The notes beneath the pieces were generated by a model. It had not been told where the DNA came from. It did no database searches and saw only the letters and a program-made list of their open reading frames with translations. The translations under genes and the position numbers were made by a program. Shown piece by piece: positions 37,739 through 49,514 of a stretch of 64,000 nt of DNA (the first letter of the stretch is position 1; every line of letters starts with the position of its first letter). Source of the stretch: Vesta saturnalis (lineage: Eukaryota; Arthropoda; Insecta; Coleoptera; Lampyridae). The DNA lies in contig JARFJB010000004.1 of assembly GCA_036346205.1 (NCBI GenBank), positions 442,501 to 506,500 of the forward strand. Direction: 5' to 3'.

Positions 37739-38832
37739 CAGTGACTCTACTACAAACAGTGGCGACCAGCTGCGATTAGCTCCACTCATCCGCCATTAAG
37801 AGGCAACATTTTTGGCGGGTTTGTATTATTAGTACAGGAAATTCAAATGTTTTGTTTAAAATCTATTATTTATGAGGTATTTTATTGAAACATAAAATAA
37901 AGTTTGGTGTTTTATGAGAAAGCCGAGTAGCTGCGATAAAAAATTTCTGTTATACCTAAAAAAATTGTGTTTAGGTCAGTTTGAAAAGATAATTATGTTA
38001 TTATCACTATACTAAGTATACAATGATATTTTTTTAAAATCTAAGTTTAATATACGGTCGCAAATAGACTTTACAATTGCGTTACAGCATTTTTAGCAAT
38101 TTTTTTTATGAAAGATATTAATATTTTGAGTTTTGCTAACGCTTATTCATAAAAACCATTTATTTGTAATATTAAGTGCTTATTGCACTATAAGCGAATA
38201 TTGTTTAGAACAATGAAGCCTAAAGAACGAAACCAAGATAATGTGAGAATTGTATATTTGGTTCACATACAACATTATGCCTACATACCCAGTTCATACT
38301 AAATTCTATTTATTATTACAGATAATAACCACTAGCTACTAAAGTTTACTAACAATAGCAATAATTATTCAATTTAATGCCTACATATACTTTATTGTAG
38401 ATAATTTAACTCATGTATAAAAAATCGTATAACAGTGGCAAAGGTTACATGCAATTTTTACAGCGACAAATGCACTTGCTACAAAAATATTTTTACTCCC
38501 TAATATGCGATACTTACAAAAACTTCAAAATAGCACGGCAACAAAACTGCGAATGAACAAAATAGTGTTTTATGGGACCCCGTTACACCACTCAATTTAA
38601 TGTTATTATAACACTCATATTTTTATTTACACAATATTTACAAGAAACTAAATTAACATCAATAATTACTTTCTTATAACGCAAAAACGGGACAATCTAA
38701 ATAGAAAGCACTCGCTGCTTTAACGTCAACAAAGAAAATTTGACTCTTAATGTCGGCCGTACACCACGTGGCTAGTCTGGCCAACACAAATCTATACATC
38801 GATAGTCGCCACTGTGTGTAGAAGAGTCACTG
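37739..38832. mobile_element. 1.1-kb TA-flanked MITE with 28-bp terminal inverted repeats
   Basis: Left end CAGTGACTCTACTACAAACA, right end the inverse of CAGTGACTCTTCTACACACA, both continuing GTGGCGAC. Two differences in 28 positions. TA lies on both sides (37737-37738, 38833-38834), the Tc1/mariner target. The interior is AT-rich with no transposase, so the element is non-autonomous. Confidence 0.8.
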
Positions 38833-39364
38833 TATTTCAAATCTGTTTTAATGCGTTTGTTAAAATATTTTTAAAAAAGCAAAATCCTTATAAACCTTCT
38901 AGTGTGACATCATTGATTTTATAATCAATGGTAACAGATATAGACAATTTGACACCGGTGTGAAGTTAGCCCCCTCAACTTTTTTTCCATTTCTCCTTTT
39001 TTCAATTGCAATCGTTTGTTGGTTATTTTTGAACGTTTGTCGGTTTTTCATATTTATAAAAATCTCGATATTATAATTTAGGCGTGACGTTAGCCCCAAC
39101 ATTTTTTAAACTATACGTTTTTTCAATTGCAATCGTTTGTTGGCCGTTTGTCGGTGTTTGTTTTCCTATTTTTTATCTGCCGGTTTTTAATACTTACGAT
39201 AATTAACGATTATAATTCAGGGATGAAGTGAGCCCCCATCTTTAAAAATGTTCAGTTTTTTCGATTGCAATCGTTTGCTGACTTTTACCTATTGCAACTT
39301 ACACATTTACATGAATTCACAGTACTGGATATGCCGCAGTACAAACATTTGCTCGTATTCATAT

Positions 39365-39456
39365 TGATCAATTTATTCAATCGATACATTACTTTGAGGT
39401 CTGTACAGAATTCTGTACAGATCTCAAAGTAATGTATCAATTGACTAAATTGATCA
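39365..39456. other. 92-bp near-perfect palindrome
   Basis: Symmetric around CTGTACAGAATTCTGTACAG with its axis at 39410/39411. Arms of 46 bases have three mismatches and run from TGATCAATTTA to TAAATTGATCA. It has no loop, so an RNA copy would be a near-continuous duplex and the DNA could extrude as a cruciform. Another short stem, GGATGCAA...TTGCATCC, follows at about 39493-39519. Confidence 0.8.
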
Positions 39457-39909
39457 ACATGAAACTGAAATTACGTCAATTGATACAATATTGGATGCAA
39501 GATGCTTTATTTTGCATCCATGTGGGCTATGAAATTTTTAAACATTTTTCAGTAGCAACACAAAAATGTGTTAGTGAATAAAATTACACGTCATTTCTAA
39601 ATAGATACCTTATTCATTTTAGGTACCACTTAAGAAGAACGCGAGTAAATATTTTGAATCGCTTCATGAAATATCTTTTCGAAACGCAAATATTGTTGTA
39701 GTACATAAAACATACTTGTTACCAAATGAAAATATTTCCGGCGTGCTTAGATTATGCAAATTATGTTGTGCGCTGCACTAGACTATACTTGTTTTACAAA
39801 TTTTATTAACCAACAAAATTGTGAAATTTTCTCATTTTAAATCTATGAATCTCGGTCGATTAGATTGGTCCTACAAAAATGAGCTGCCCTATTAAGAAAA
39901 ATAAATCCT

Positions 39910-40370
39910 GAAATTGTAGCAATGCAAGTTGATGGCAAAATTACGTCTACAAGAATTGACGCTCTCGATAGTGCTGGAAACTGTTGGAAAAAATTATGCA
40001 CGATTTTTCTAGTGCTATTGAATTTCGCGAATGTCCAAATAATTTATGTCGAATGGAAACATTCAATGTAAACAGTGTATGTGTAAATCACACAACTACA
40101 GTTGAATGCGGTTGGGAATTTACAAGACTGTCATACACCTATTAAGAATACAAAATGTTTGAAAAGGTTCTATAGTGGTAGAGGCATTCAGTTTTCTCAT
40201 GGACCTCGATATGCGCAAACAGATGACGTCAAATCATATGGTGTAGAATAAGTAGTGAAGATTGAAAACATTAAGCATGAGAAGGAGCCAAATTTGAAAT
40301 GTGTTATGAAACAAAATGGGGAGTAAAACTTTGATTTTACAAACTGATCAAAATGTTATCTTGGTGGACA
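39910..40370 (+). pseudogene. Unidentified coding-like relic
   Basis: With frame changes the plus strand reads PEIVAMQVDGKITSTRIDAL, then FSSAIEFRECPNNLCRMETF and VNHTTTVECGWEF, then FYSGRGIQFSHGP. The spaced Cys residues and mixed composition look like old protein-coding DNA, not random AT-rich sequence. Family not recognised; it may be part of the element that owns the 38955/45304 termini. Confidence 0.3.
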
Positions 40371-40526
40371 TTTAACAATAATGTAAAACAGCTATTTTGT
40401 ACTTTAATAAAATAAATAAAATATGTCAACTAAAATAATGTATTTAAAATTTTTGACACGGCAAATTATTTGTCCTATCATATTTGAGAATTCTGAGGTT
40501 ACATTCACAGTTATAAAAGTAAATTA

Positions 40527-40909
40527 TTACAGTTCACAGCTGACATTTTCCGCGTGCGTTTTATTAGTTAATCGTTTTATTGTGTTCCTCTTGTCAAATT
40601 GATCGACAGTTGATTTTAAATGGTTTTTATTGATAGTCTTACGGGGAGATTCGAATTTCTTACCTAAAAAAATACAACATACACTCGATTGAATATACAA
40701 GTGTTTAAGTAGCACAAACCTTCCGGTTTCCTCTTCGCTTCCTTACAAATTCGTTTCAACGTGCTAAGTCCAACACTAGTTGCAGTTGCTACCGTTTCAT
40801 ATAAAGGAGTTGTTAATTTAAACGATTCTTTTTGTTTCTTTATGAATTGGAACACATTATAAATAATTTCCCGACCTTGGCTGTGAACCACCTTCTTCAA
40901 GTTACTCAT
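40527..40909 (-). pseudogene. N-terminal exons of an IS630/Tc1-type transposase
   Basis: Exon one from ATG 40909 (MSNLKKVVHSQGREI) contains a helix-turn-helix segment, ATATSVGLSTLKRICKEA, and ends near KRKPEG at about 40728. A short intron ends with TTTTTTAG at about 40660. Exon two continues GKKFESPRK and VDQFDKRN, matching the linker that follows the HTH in a family of insect IS630-like transposases. It then loses the pattern and stops at 40527. The DDE catalytic domain is absent, so this is a truncated relic. Confidence 0.5.
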
Positions 40910-42372
40910 CGTAAAATAGTCCTACAAATATAAAATATTTATACTTAAATAGAGGTTTCGTTCATATGTGTAATTTCACATACTGGAATAGTAATCTGCT
41001 TATCAACAGAAGCAAATACTTTACAACATAATAATGAATAAATTATTGTGAAGTTCAATAACCTTCAATTCGTTAAATACATAGTTATGTATTTTATTCA
41101 ATTTATGAATTGATACAATGTTATATAAATAGAATTTTACTGTACTTACTTGAAAAAGACTGTTTATACACTGTAGAATTAGAATAATGGAAACAAATAA
41201 GAAACACGGAAAGGAGAACGGAGATGAACGCAAAATTTTACAATAACAAGAATAACTTTTTCAGATGGAAGAGTATACTGCCAAACAGCTGATTATAAAC
41301 GTATTTTTGTCTGTTAGCGCAGGTCCATGAGAAAACTGACGGCCTCTAAAAATACTTGTTATATAACCTAAAATCAACATATATTTGTTGAATTGGATAT
41401 ACGTATAAGTGTTGATGCAGAAGAGGGTTTGCCTTGTATGTTAGAAGATTTTCCACACCCTCTTGAATTCTCAAATGAAACATTTCGGTAGGTAAGCACT
41501 AAATATCAGCATGTAATTAAATCGATACATTTTTAGGATATGCGAAGTGATGAATTATAGGCACTCGCATTTTGTTACCGGATCGATGGACGATGGGAGC
41601 TGCATAATGACGAACTACAGCTTCGAAACCTGTTCGACTATCACAGACGTTCTTCCTCACGCTGATATTTATACACGAATGACATACGTCTTGTAACGTT
41701 ATGTAGGGTCCAAATAAACATATAATCAAATTTCAAAAGGCAACTAAAAGTGACTCAAGATGCTAGTTATCTAAGTACAGGGTGCTGAAATTTATGGAAA
41801 CTCTTTTAATTAGTTAATTTTAATGTTTCATAGACAAAGAAGGGTGCATAGATGACATATTTGTGCAGTTTCAGCTATGTCTAACGTTGTAAACAATGCT
41901 TCTATATAGTTTCGTTACAATGGTCTTTGGAGGGAGGGGGAATAGGTGCCTAAAACTGAGCGAAGGTTTTCATAAAACATCAACACTGTGCATCTACATA
42001 CTGTTTTGGGTCACGTACTATCACAAAAAAAGTGTACCTATGGTTTAACATTCTATCACCTTCTAAAGTCCTTTATGTTTCGTTTTACATTACGAAAGTA
42101 AATCCCCTAGATATAGTAACCGTTTTTGTAGAACCCGTCTTACATTATAATTACACAGGTATAGAAAAATATTATCGCGGGTCTGTCTTATAATAAGTAA
42201 AACAAAGACAGCACAATCAGTTCACGTGCTAAGTGAGATAAAATACACAACAAATTAAAAGCGCTGATGCCATACATGCGCCTTTTGAGTAGGCTAGTAT
42301 CAATGACACATTTAATTGCTACTGTCAACGAGAATTGAAACTCAGTGTTTTTGCAAGTCCGACACAATACAG

Positions 42373-43429
42373 ATGTATTCCACTGAAGAAAAAATACAGA
42401 TTATTAAGTGGTATTATTCAGGAGGCACTGCACAAGAAATAATGAGCAGGTTTGCTTTTTTTCTTTGAAAACAGGCCAATTCCATCAGAAGGTACGATTA
42501 TGCGTGTGTTAGTAAATTTGAAAGATGTGAATGTGTAAATAATTATAGAAAATGCAGTAGCATTGATGGTAATGATGGTGAGCATCCTAGATGTAACTTA
42601 AACGAAGAGCGCGAACTTGCAATGTGTAGTTTAGCAGAAACTAATTTCCCATGCAATAGTACAAAAATTGCTTAAGAAATGAATATTGAACCAAGAACAG
42701 TTCGCAATATCTTGAAAAGGATACTACAGAAGAAATTATTCCAGTAGATCATCAATAGCGTATGGAATTTTGTGAAGATATGATGAATGGGATTAATAAA
42801 AACGAAAGATTTATTGAAAATATTTTGTTTGCCGACCAGTGTTCTATTAACTTACATGGTCATCACAATCCGTCTGTCACTGTCGGTTACTCTCGGGAAA
42901 ACAAACAGATTAGTATTCCTTACCGGACACAACACTCCAAAAAGTTAATGTGGGCAGAAATTTTAGGCAATTCCATAATTGGTCCATTTTTAGCAACAGA
43001 AACTTTAATGCGTACAAATATTTAGAACTGTTGAGAAACCAGATAGTTCCAGCTGTTCAACGCCTCAATATAAGTTTTGATGACTTTTGTTATCAAGAAG
43101 ATGGCTGTCCTGCTCATACTGCAATAAGAGTTCAACAGTTTTTGGTAACTACGTTCCCTAACCGTATTATTAGCGGAAAAGGTACTAATAAATATCCTCC
43201 TCGCTCACCTGATTTCGCGCCGAACGACTTTTTTGTTTGGGGATATGTATTCCAGCAAATTTATGGGCACAGGTATGAACGTGCTAACAATTTGGACGAA
43301 CTTCGTGTCAAAATTACAGACTCTTTAAACAGCATCACCCAAGAAATGTTAGAAAACATTCGAACTGAATTTTATCGCAGATTGGGTTATTGCCTTGCGC
43401 AAGGTGGAGGATTTTCGAACATCTTATAG
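42373..43429 (+). pseudogene. Tc1/mariner-type DDE transposase with DD41D-like spacing
   Basis: Begins MYSTEEKIQIIKWYYSGG (HTH) at 42373 and is broken by stops and frame changes at about 42465, 42675 and 42990. From 42762 the DDE domain is long and readable: FADQCSI (first Asp), YQEDGCPAHT (second Asp), PPRSPDFAPNDFFVWG (third Asp, reading ND where other families have I-E). I count 41 residues between the second and third Asp, the spacing given for the rosa group. The end GGGFSNIL and stop at 43427-43429 look natural. TACAGGGTGCTG at 41778 could be its left terminus, but I found no inverted partner to the right. Confidence 0.7.
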
Positions 43430-44186
43430 AGTTTTGAAAAGTGTATTTTTAAAAATAGTTGGTTTTTCGATAAGAATTATAATGCTAAAGTTAAACCTTA
43501 AACTTAAGTTATACTATCAATGTTAATGTTAATGTTCTTGTTTGTTGCTCTCGTAAGTTTCTTCTTGGTTGTTTTTACGAATAGCAATAGAACCATGTCG
43601 TAAATTCGCAATTACAATAAACTTCGATGTTTGAGGTATTATCATTTAATGTTTAAGTGTAAAGTATTTACTTAATAGTGTCAAAAACACGACTTTTCAA
43701 CATCATCTTAATTGTTTTGGTTTTGTTAGAAATGTTGAAGTTAGATTGAAGGATACTTAAGTAGTTCATATTTTGTGCCTACATGCAAATATGTACAAGT
43801 GGCAACATCGGTAAAGTTATGTCTCTCTCACACTGATTTCTAGATTTCTTTCTAGATTATCATAAGTCAGATCGCAATAATGTTTTTCCATACCTGTATA
43901 ATTACGAAAGAAATTTTTAAAAATGTTGCAAGAAATAGTATTGAATTTCGTGTAAGAATTGTTAAGAAATCGTATTACACTGTAACATTTTTCTTACGAA
44001 ATTTCTAACGTAAAGAATCTTTCGTAAGAAAACATAATGTAAAGCTGGCTTAGGTGCAATTCAAGTATAACCATAGAACTCTATGGAATTACTCAAAATT
44101 AGCCATATCGACACTTTTCCCCTTGTATTCTTATAATAGTTTTATCTTTTTACGTATTGCTCCTATTTTAAGGGTCGAGATTTACT

Positions 44187-44525
44187 TTAATGTCGTTTTA
44201 CATTATAAAAATTTTGCCTTGAACAACATACCTCATTAACTAACTCATTTAGGGCTACAATGTAAAAACTGTCATTCATGTGAACGATTTCTATATCATA
44301 AATGCCAAGGATAGCAATCCCTTCATACCTTCTAGCAAAATGCGTTGTGTCAGTATTACTGACCTCATTTGTTAGTGCTTGGTCTGTGTAACCATTCAGA
44401 CGCTGCCAACCCCGCTTACAGCCTTTGTAGCAGTGCTTTAAACCAGCAAATTCTTTCTCTGCATTGTAATACTTTTTATAATTATGGTTCATTTTCTTGC
44501 GATTGTATTGCGGCCTCCAGGACAA
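44187..44525 (-). CDS. Unidentified 112-aa ORF
   Basis: Open from ATG 44525 to 44187 with a reasonable, Tyr/Asn/Lys-rich composition and a run GLKHCYKGCKRGWQRLNGY. It lies inside the region bounded by the 38955/45304 repeats. I recognise no family and cannot rule out a chance ORF in AT-rich DNA. Confidence 0.25.
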   Translation of the reverse strand: MSWRPQYNRKKMNHNYKKYYNAEKEFAGLKHCYKGCKRGWQRLNGYTDQALTNEVSNTDTTHFARRYEGIAILGIYDIEIVHMNDSFYIVALNELVNEVCCSRQNFYNVKRH

Positions 44526-45304
44526 GTGTACCTATTCAAATAAACACTATAAATCATTTCAAAGGTTTCTCAACACTTAAAACGTATGTACTTCAAAGGA
44601 TTACTAGATTCAGTCAGAATAGGTTTTAATTTCTTTTCTTTCCCTAACCTTGTTCTGACTTATACAGAATATTTTCACTTTGGCCTCGAAAATCTCTATA
44701 AGAATATGTCTATATTGCACATCACCAATACACACTACACCGAATTGCTATTCTTATTTCGAATAAATTCACTTAAGTATACATTAAGTTTAACCTTGAT
44801 TGCAATGCAGTGATTGTAAAGATTAGTATTGCTCGCTTCTACCTGTGCGCTAGATAAGGGTGTATAATGGCCGGTAAATGTGCACATTTACCCCCATATC
44901 CTCTTTTACTACAACATATGTATAAGTATATATATTATATAGTTGTATTAATTTCGATATGATTAACATCACTAACCACATTATGCTTTCAAACCATTTA
45001 TTTCGCTTTTAGGTGAACACCCACCATTTCACGTTTAAATTATAATCGTGACTATTATAAATATAGAAACCGACAAACGTTCAAAAATAGCCAACAAACA
45101 CCAATAAAGGGCCAACAAACGATTACAATTGAAAAAAGGAAAAAAAGTTAAGGTTGGCGGCTAACTTCACGCCTAAATTGTAATCGTGATTAATATAAAT
45201 ATAAAAAACCGACAAATGTTAAAATATAGCCAACAAACACTGACAAACGATTGAAATTGAAAAAAAGGAAAATTTCGAAAGTTGGAAGGCTAACTTCACA
45301 CCGG

Positions 45305-46075
45305 CGATTTTGATTGATCGCAAATAGTTTACGTCTAGGATATCTGTTATGTACCCACTCAAAGCTATGTATACCGATTTTTCCCCACTACAGAACTGTG
45401 ATTACATTATTATTATTCTATTTAATGTTTTTATTGTATTAAAATGCAGCTTTCTTACTTATTCTTTTCATTGTTAACAGATGTTGGATTTTGTAGATAG
45501 AGGACCAATAATAAGAATGTGATGGTACGTTTTTATCGTTTAGTACTTAATCATAGTTTTGGACAGTTCTGTTTACAACATCTGATGTACATACAAATTT
45601 AAATACACTGCTTTCTAAAAGTTAAAAACTAGTATTTTTCAATAATAACTTATTTATGGAATTGTTACACGGAGAATGTGGCATTAATATAAGTAAGTTA
45701 TGTAAATATTGACATGTGAAGATTTAAGAATAAAAAAAAAAGGAAACGAGTTTTTTTTTATTATTCTAGTGAATGGGCGAGAATAAACTAACAAGCTAAC
45801 CAGTAAATAATTTTCTCTATGACTATAAAATAATCTAGGCATTCTTTGAAAGCATCACATATAATAATTATATTAATTCTACACACCCGCTGTATTCTCA
45901 ACTGGAATCCACTATCTGAACACCAATCATTTTGTTGCATTTGTGGAATACAAGCGGCGCATATTAATCTAATCAATCACATCCCCTTAGCAATGCATCG
46001 TCTCCTAGCAATCGATAAATAAGTTCAAATTGTACGACGCCATTATTAAATTTTCGCAGTTTCGTTCTTTTCAAA
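45305..46075. other. Spacer and 5' flank of the recombinase relic
   Basis: AT-rich, no gene recognised. CTTTTCAAAATGAATTCC at its right edge gives the recombinase start context. Confidence 0.4.
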
Positions 46076-46196
46076 ATGAATTCCGACGGCGAAAGCAGCA
46101 TTAGCGAAACATGTACACCACCTGATATACTGCAAGCGGCAAAATCCACAGTAAATAATTTGTTACCCGAAAATCAAGGAAACAATATGAAGAAAC

Positions 46197-46400
46197 TAAA
46201 AATTCTTATTAATTTTATTAAACACATAAATAAAAAGTTTACCTCGAGTAGGATTTGAACCTACGACCTGTACTTTGCTAGAGTACCGCGCTAACCAACT
46301 GCGCCACCAAGGTTCAAGCCCCAATCGATGTAAATTTTGTCTTTATGTTTGTAGAACTGATGTACTTTGAACTTATTCGTGCATAACAAAAACTTTTAAT
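46197..46400 (-). mobile_element. tRNA-derived SINE, 204 bp, full-length with target duplication
   Basis: Flanked by the exact 13-bp duplication AATATGAAGAAAC (46184-46196 and 46401-46413), the mark of target-primed insertion. Minus orientation: a head of about 85 bases, a tRNA-like body, and a 43-base AT-rich tail. Copies at 2746 and 3045 share head and tail segments. It disrupts the recombinase gene, so it is younger than that gene's last activity. Confidence 0.85.
46240..46313 (-). tRNA. tRNA-Ala(AGC)-like body of the SINE (pseudo-tRNA)
   Basis: Folds as a full cloverleaf: acceptor ACCTTGG/TCGAGGT (with G-U pairs), D stem GCGC/GCGC, anticodon stem GTACT/AGTAC with loop CTAGCAA (anticodon AGC), variable AGGTC, T stem GTAGG/CCTAC with loop TTCAAAT. 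The usual alanine identity pair G3:U70 is absent, and the shared flanks show it is a SINE promoter region, not a working tRNA gene. Confidence 0.7.
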
Positions 46401-46720
46401 AATATGAAGAAACGTATGACAGATTTATGGAATGGAGAAGTATTAATAAGGTAAATTCGTTTTCTGAGAATGTTCTATTAGCATACTTTACACAACTTTC
46501 TGAAAAATACAAATCTTCGTCCATGTGGAAAATATACTCAATGATACGAAGTACATTAACCGTAAATAGCGAAATAAATAAAGAACATTATTCCAAACTG
46601 CGCGCTTTCCTGAAACGTCAGTCGGAAGGCTATCGCGCGAAGAAATCCAGACCATTTACTCCTAACGAGATAAATAAATTTATTAGTGAAGCACCGGATA
46701 ATATATATCTTGCAACAAAG

Positions 46721-46771
46721 GTAATAACTTCAAATTTGCCATGCGTTAATTTTATATAAAATATTTTTAAG
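46721..46771 (+). other. 51-bp spliceosomal intron in the recombinase relic
   Basis: ACAAAG|GTAATAAC at 46721 and TTTTTAAG|GTTGCATTG at 46771/46772 join Thr-Lys to Val-Ala-Leu in frame, restoring the recombinase domain. Very short AT-rich introns are typical of insects. Confidence 0.7.
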
Positions 46772-47378
46772 GTTGCATTGATAATGGGCGCATGTCGCAG
46801 TATGGAACTCCGTTATATGAATATTGATCATACCCAAGATCTTGCATCAGCCTATTTAATTACTATACCAAATACGAAAACAGAAACTGCACGAAAATTT
46901 ACCATTGCAGGCAAATTTTACGACATATATCAATCTTCGCCCAGCTAATGCAAACAGATCTTTTTTTTTTAAACTACCAACATGGAAAATGCAAAATATT
47001 GGCATTAATAAATTCGAATTCATGAGAAAAAAATAGCCACTTATCTAATTTTGTCGAGTGCTGAATTATACACTGGACATACTTTTCGTAGGACTTCAGT
47101 TACTATATTAGTAGATGCAGGTGGAGATATTACAGCCCTCAAAAGGCATGGCGGCTGGAAGGGTACATCAGTAGCTGAAGGGTACATAAAGGATCCCATG
47201 ACCAATAAAATGAACACTGCGAAGAAAATACTCCAATCAATAGAAATGGAGCCAACTACTTCTTCGAATATACTATCGAATAGTGCAATGGGTGCAGTAA
47301 ATATGTTATAATTCAGGTCCACCAGTTGTGAACATTACTAATTGTAGTAACGTTACAATCAATATTCACAAGAATTGA

Positions 47379-48450
47379 TGTTTTTGATTGTTTAATTATC
47401 TATTATTTCCGTTTAGTTATAAATTTTCAATGATGTAGTTCGCATAAGTTGTATATTTTTTTAATAACATATTTATTATAAAGTTTTATTATTTGTAGTC
47501 ATAGAGAAAGTATAGTTTTCTACTTTCGTATAATGAGCTGTTATTCACTTGAATAACCAGGCCACTCCTCGCTTCGCGAGTCCTGCCCTGAACCTTATCC
47601 TCGTGTAATGATAGCTAATCATTATACGCTCGTGGAAGAATATACTATAAATAAATGCCTGTTAATTACCAGTATTTCCTAATAATCTTAATTTAATTAT
47701 GAAATTATTATAAAGAGAATGAGTCATTAACATACAAATTATTTATTTATGAAATACACTTGATAATCGTATAAATAATACATTTGAATTGTGAGAACCG
47801 TTGAAGTATAATATATTTTGTGTTCGGTGAGTAATAAACGAAGTCATAAAGCATTGTCTCTCAACTGTAAGCAACAATTGCCCATATAATCGCTTTTTAA
47901 CTACTTTTTTGCGTCGTTTTTTGCATACCCTACTTTTAAGAAGCTGTAAATTCCATATCAGACACTTTTCTCTGTATATAGTTTAGGTATCTATTTATTT
48001 TTACTTCTACTTTTTACGAATTTACTAAGAATTTCATTTAACCATGGGTATCTTATTTTGTAGGTTTTTAAAACTTAAAAGTTAAAAAAATCATTAAAGT
48101 TAATTTAAATAAAACTATGTTATTGCTATATAAAATTGAGTGTCGTTAGTAAGTAATAAAAGGAAAGGAGTATAACAATAATTAGCAAAGTTACTGTAAT
48201 TAAGACATACCGTGGATACTTCAAATGTGAAACCATGAGTGCTTGATGAAATGATTTGAAACCTGGTACACCTACGAGTGTTTGACATTTATGTAATAAA
48301 GTCCCCTATAATTTTCAAAGAATAAGTAATATTCAATTAATGGTGTTTTTACAGTAAAAAAAATAAATTTTTATGATGTTTTATTACTTAATACCGGTTA
48401 AAAATTATTTGTTATAACTAAAGTTGTTAGTAACAAGGGAACGTTAAAAT
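47379..48450. other. No gene recognised
   Basis: AT-rich. A short CTCGCTTCGCGAG stem at about 47571 and a TAATGATAGCTAATCATTA palindrome at 47607-47625 sit about 200 bases past the recombinase stop and may belong to the recombinase element's 3' end (inference). Confidence 0.4.
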
Positions 48451-48638
48451 TATTAACCCTCCTATTTTGTTAACATTTTGGTTTCACTTATTGTGTTCGG
48501 GTCTTTATGCCCCGGGAGCCTATTAGTGGTCGTTTTATTGTCGTTAAATTGATATATTACATTTTATTAGGTTATTTTATTTTTATTGCGTATTATTATA
48601 AATGTTATGCAGAGAACATCTGATAAACGTAGTAGTTA
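48451..48638 (-). mobile_element. Terminus of a piggyBac-like element (part cut off by the CACTA insertion)
   Basis: TTAACCCTCCTATTTTGTTAAC at about 48453 is a TTAA site followed by a CCC-start terminus. GGGTCTTTATGCCCCGGGAG at about 48500 is like the GGGTC...GACCC subterminal palindromes of insect piggyBac elements. The matching coding end lies at 62020-62230, on the far side of the CACTA element. Confidence 0.6.
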
Positions 48639-49514
48639 CCCACTAAGCAAGATAAATTCACTGCCAATTTTCAGCACGTTTTCAGTTGCAAGTGTAACTA
48701 TGCACTATAATCACAGTAAGCTTGCTGGAAACTTGCTACAATGCGTATATCTTTGCTTCTGTACTATTCCATCTGTAAGTTTTCATTTGAAAGTGTACTG
48801 TAAGCTTTCTGCAAGTTTTCACAAACAATGCTGCATTTAAAGTTACCACTGGGAGTATTCAGCAAGTATCTGTGACACTTTGTGGTTGTAACAAATATGG
48901 TACAATTCACATTTTTAACTTTGATGTAACTTTCGTACTTCAACTAAAGTTTCTTTTGAAAGTTACCTAAAAGCAACATACTGTAGTTTTACTTTCACTT
49001 AGAAATTTAAACTTTCATATTAAAATGAATGATTTCATGATTTCTATTCATTATACATTTTTTTTTAATTTGGGTATAAATGTAGTAATTAAATTTTACA
49101 ACCTTTTGAATTTTGACCTCAATACTAGTAGCCGTTACCATACCGACGGTTGCAATTGCTGTTTGAACATTTATAAAACTTAATTACAGGGTTATTTATA
49201 CCAAAATTTGTACCTTACTTTCACAAACCATAAAAGTAAATGTTACTTTATTTTTTTATTTAATTATTTAAAAAAAGATTGTCATTAGTGCTAAAAGAAG
49301 TTTCTTTAAGTTTTCTAGACAACACTATCACTACAATGTTTCCCTAATAGATATAAACAAATTTTGTGTCCTTATTGAAAGTATTTAATTATTTTAATTG
49401 TTGTATACATAAGTTGGATACAATATGTAATCATAATGTGTACAAAAAATGCTACATCTACCTATAGATAAAATACAAAAAAAATAAGGTAATAATTACA
49501 CTGAAAAATTTTAT

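Larger units (their letters stand above)
38955..45304. mobile_element. 6.35-kb region bracketed by inverted clusters of tandem repeats
   Basis: The left end CCGGTGTGAAGTTAGCC is matched by the right end GGCTAACTTCACACCGG. Behind each tip lie about 130-bp tandem units carrying TTCAATTGCAATCGTTTG and GTTTGTCGGTTTTT: three on the left (38955-39290), two on the right, inverted (45040-45304). This is the architecture of a DNA transposon with subterminal repeat arrays. No clear target duplication was seen. The interior holds relics of two unrelated Tc1/IS630-type transposases, so the owner of the termini is unclear and later insertions are likely. Confidence 0.6.
46076..47378 (+). pseudogene. Crypton-like tyrosine recombinase, disrupted
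   Basis: Starts MNSDGESSISET at 46076. After the SINE at 46197-46400 the frame resumes with YEETYDRFMEWR and an N-terminal SAM-like DNA-binding segment. A 51-bp GT...AG intron (46721-46771) follows LATK. The catalytic domain shows GACRSMELRYM (first Arg), then HTFRRTSVTI (His-x-x-Arg), KRHGGWK (His/Trp) and AEGYI (Tyr nucleophile), so every catalytic residue survives. Frame changes near 46930 and 47308 break it. The C-terminal tail VVNITNCSNVTINI up to the TGA at 47376-47378 is typical of the insect family. These enzymes move circular DNA by strand exchange at short core sites. Confidence 0.8.

Noticed and set aside
41517..41729. Minus-strand 70-aa ORF
   Set aside because: No recognisable motif and no neighbouring exon.
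46240..46313. Functional tRNA-Ala gene
   Set aside because: Lacks G3:U70, lies inside a 204-bp unit with a target duplication and has diverged sisters with the same flanks, so it is a SINE body.
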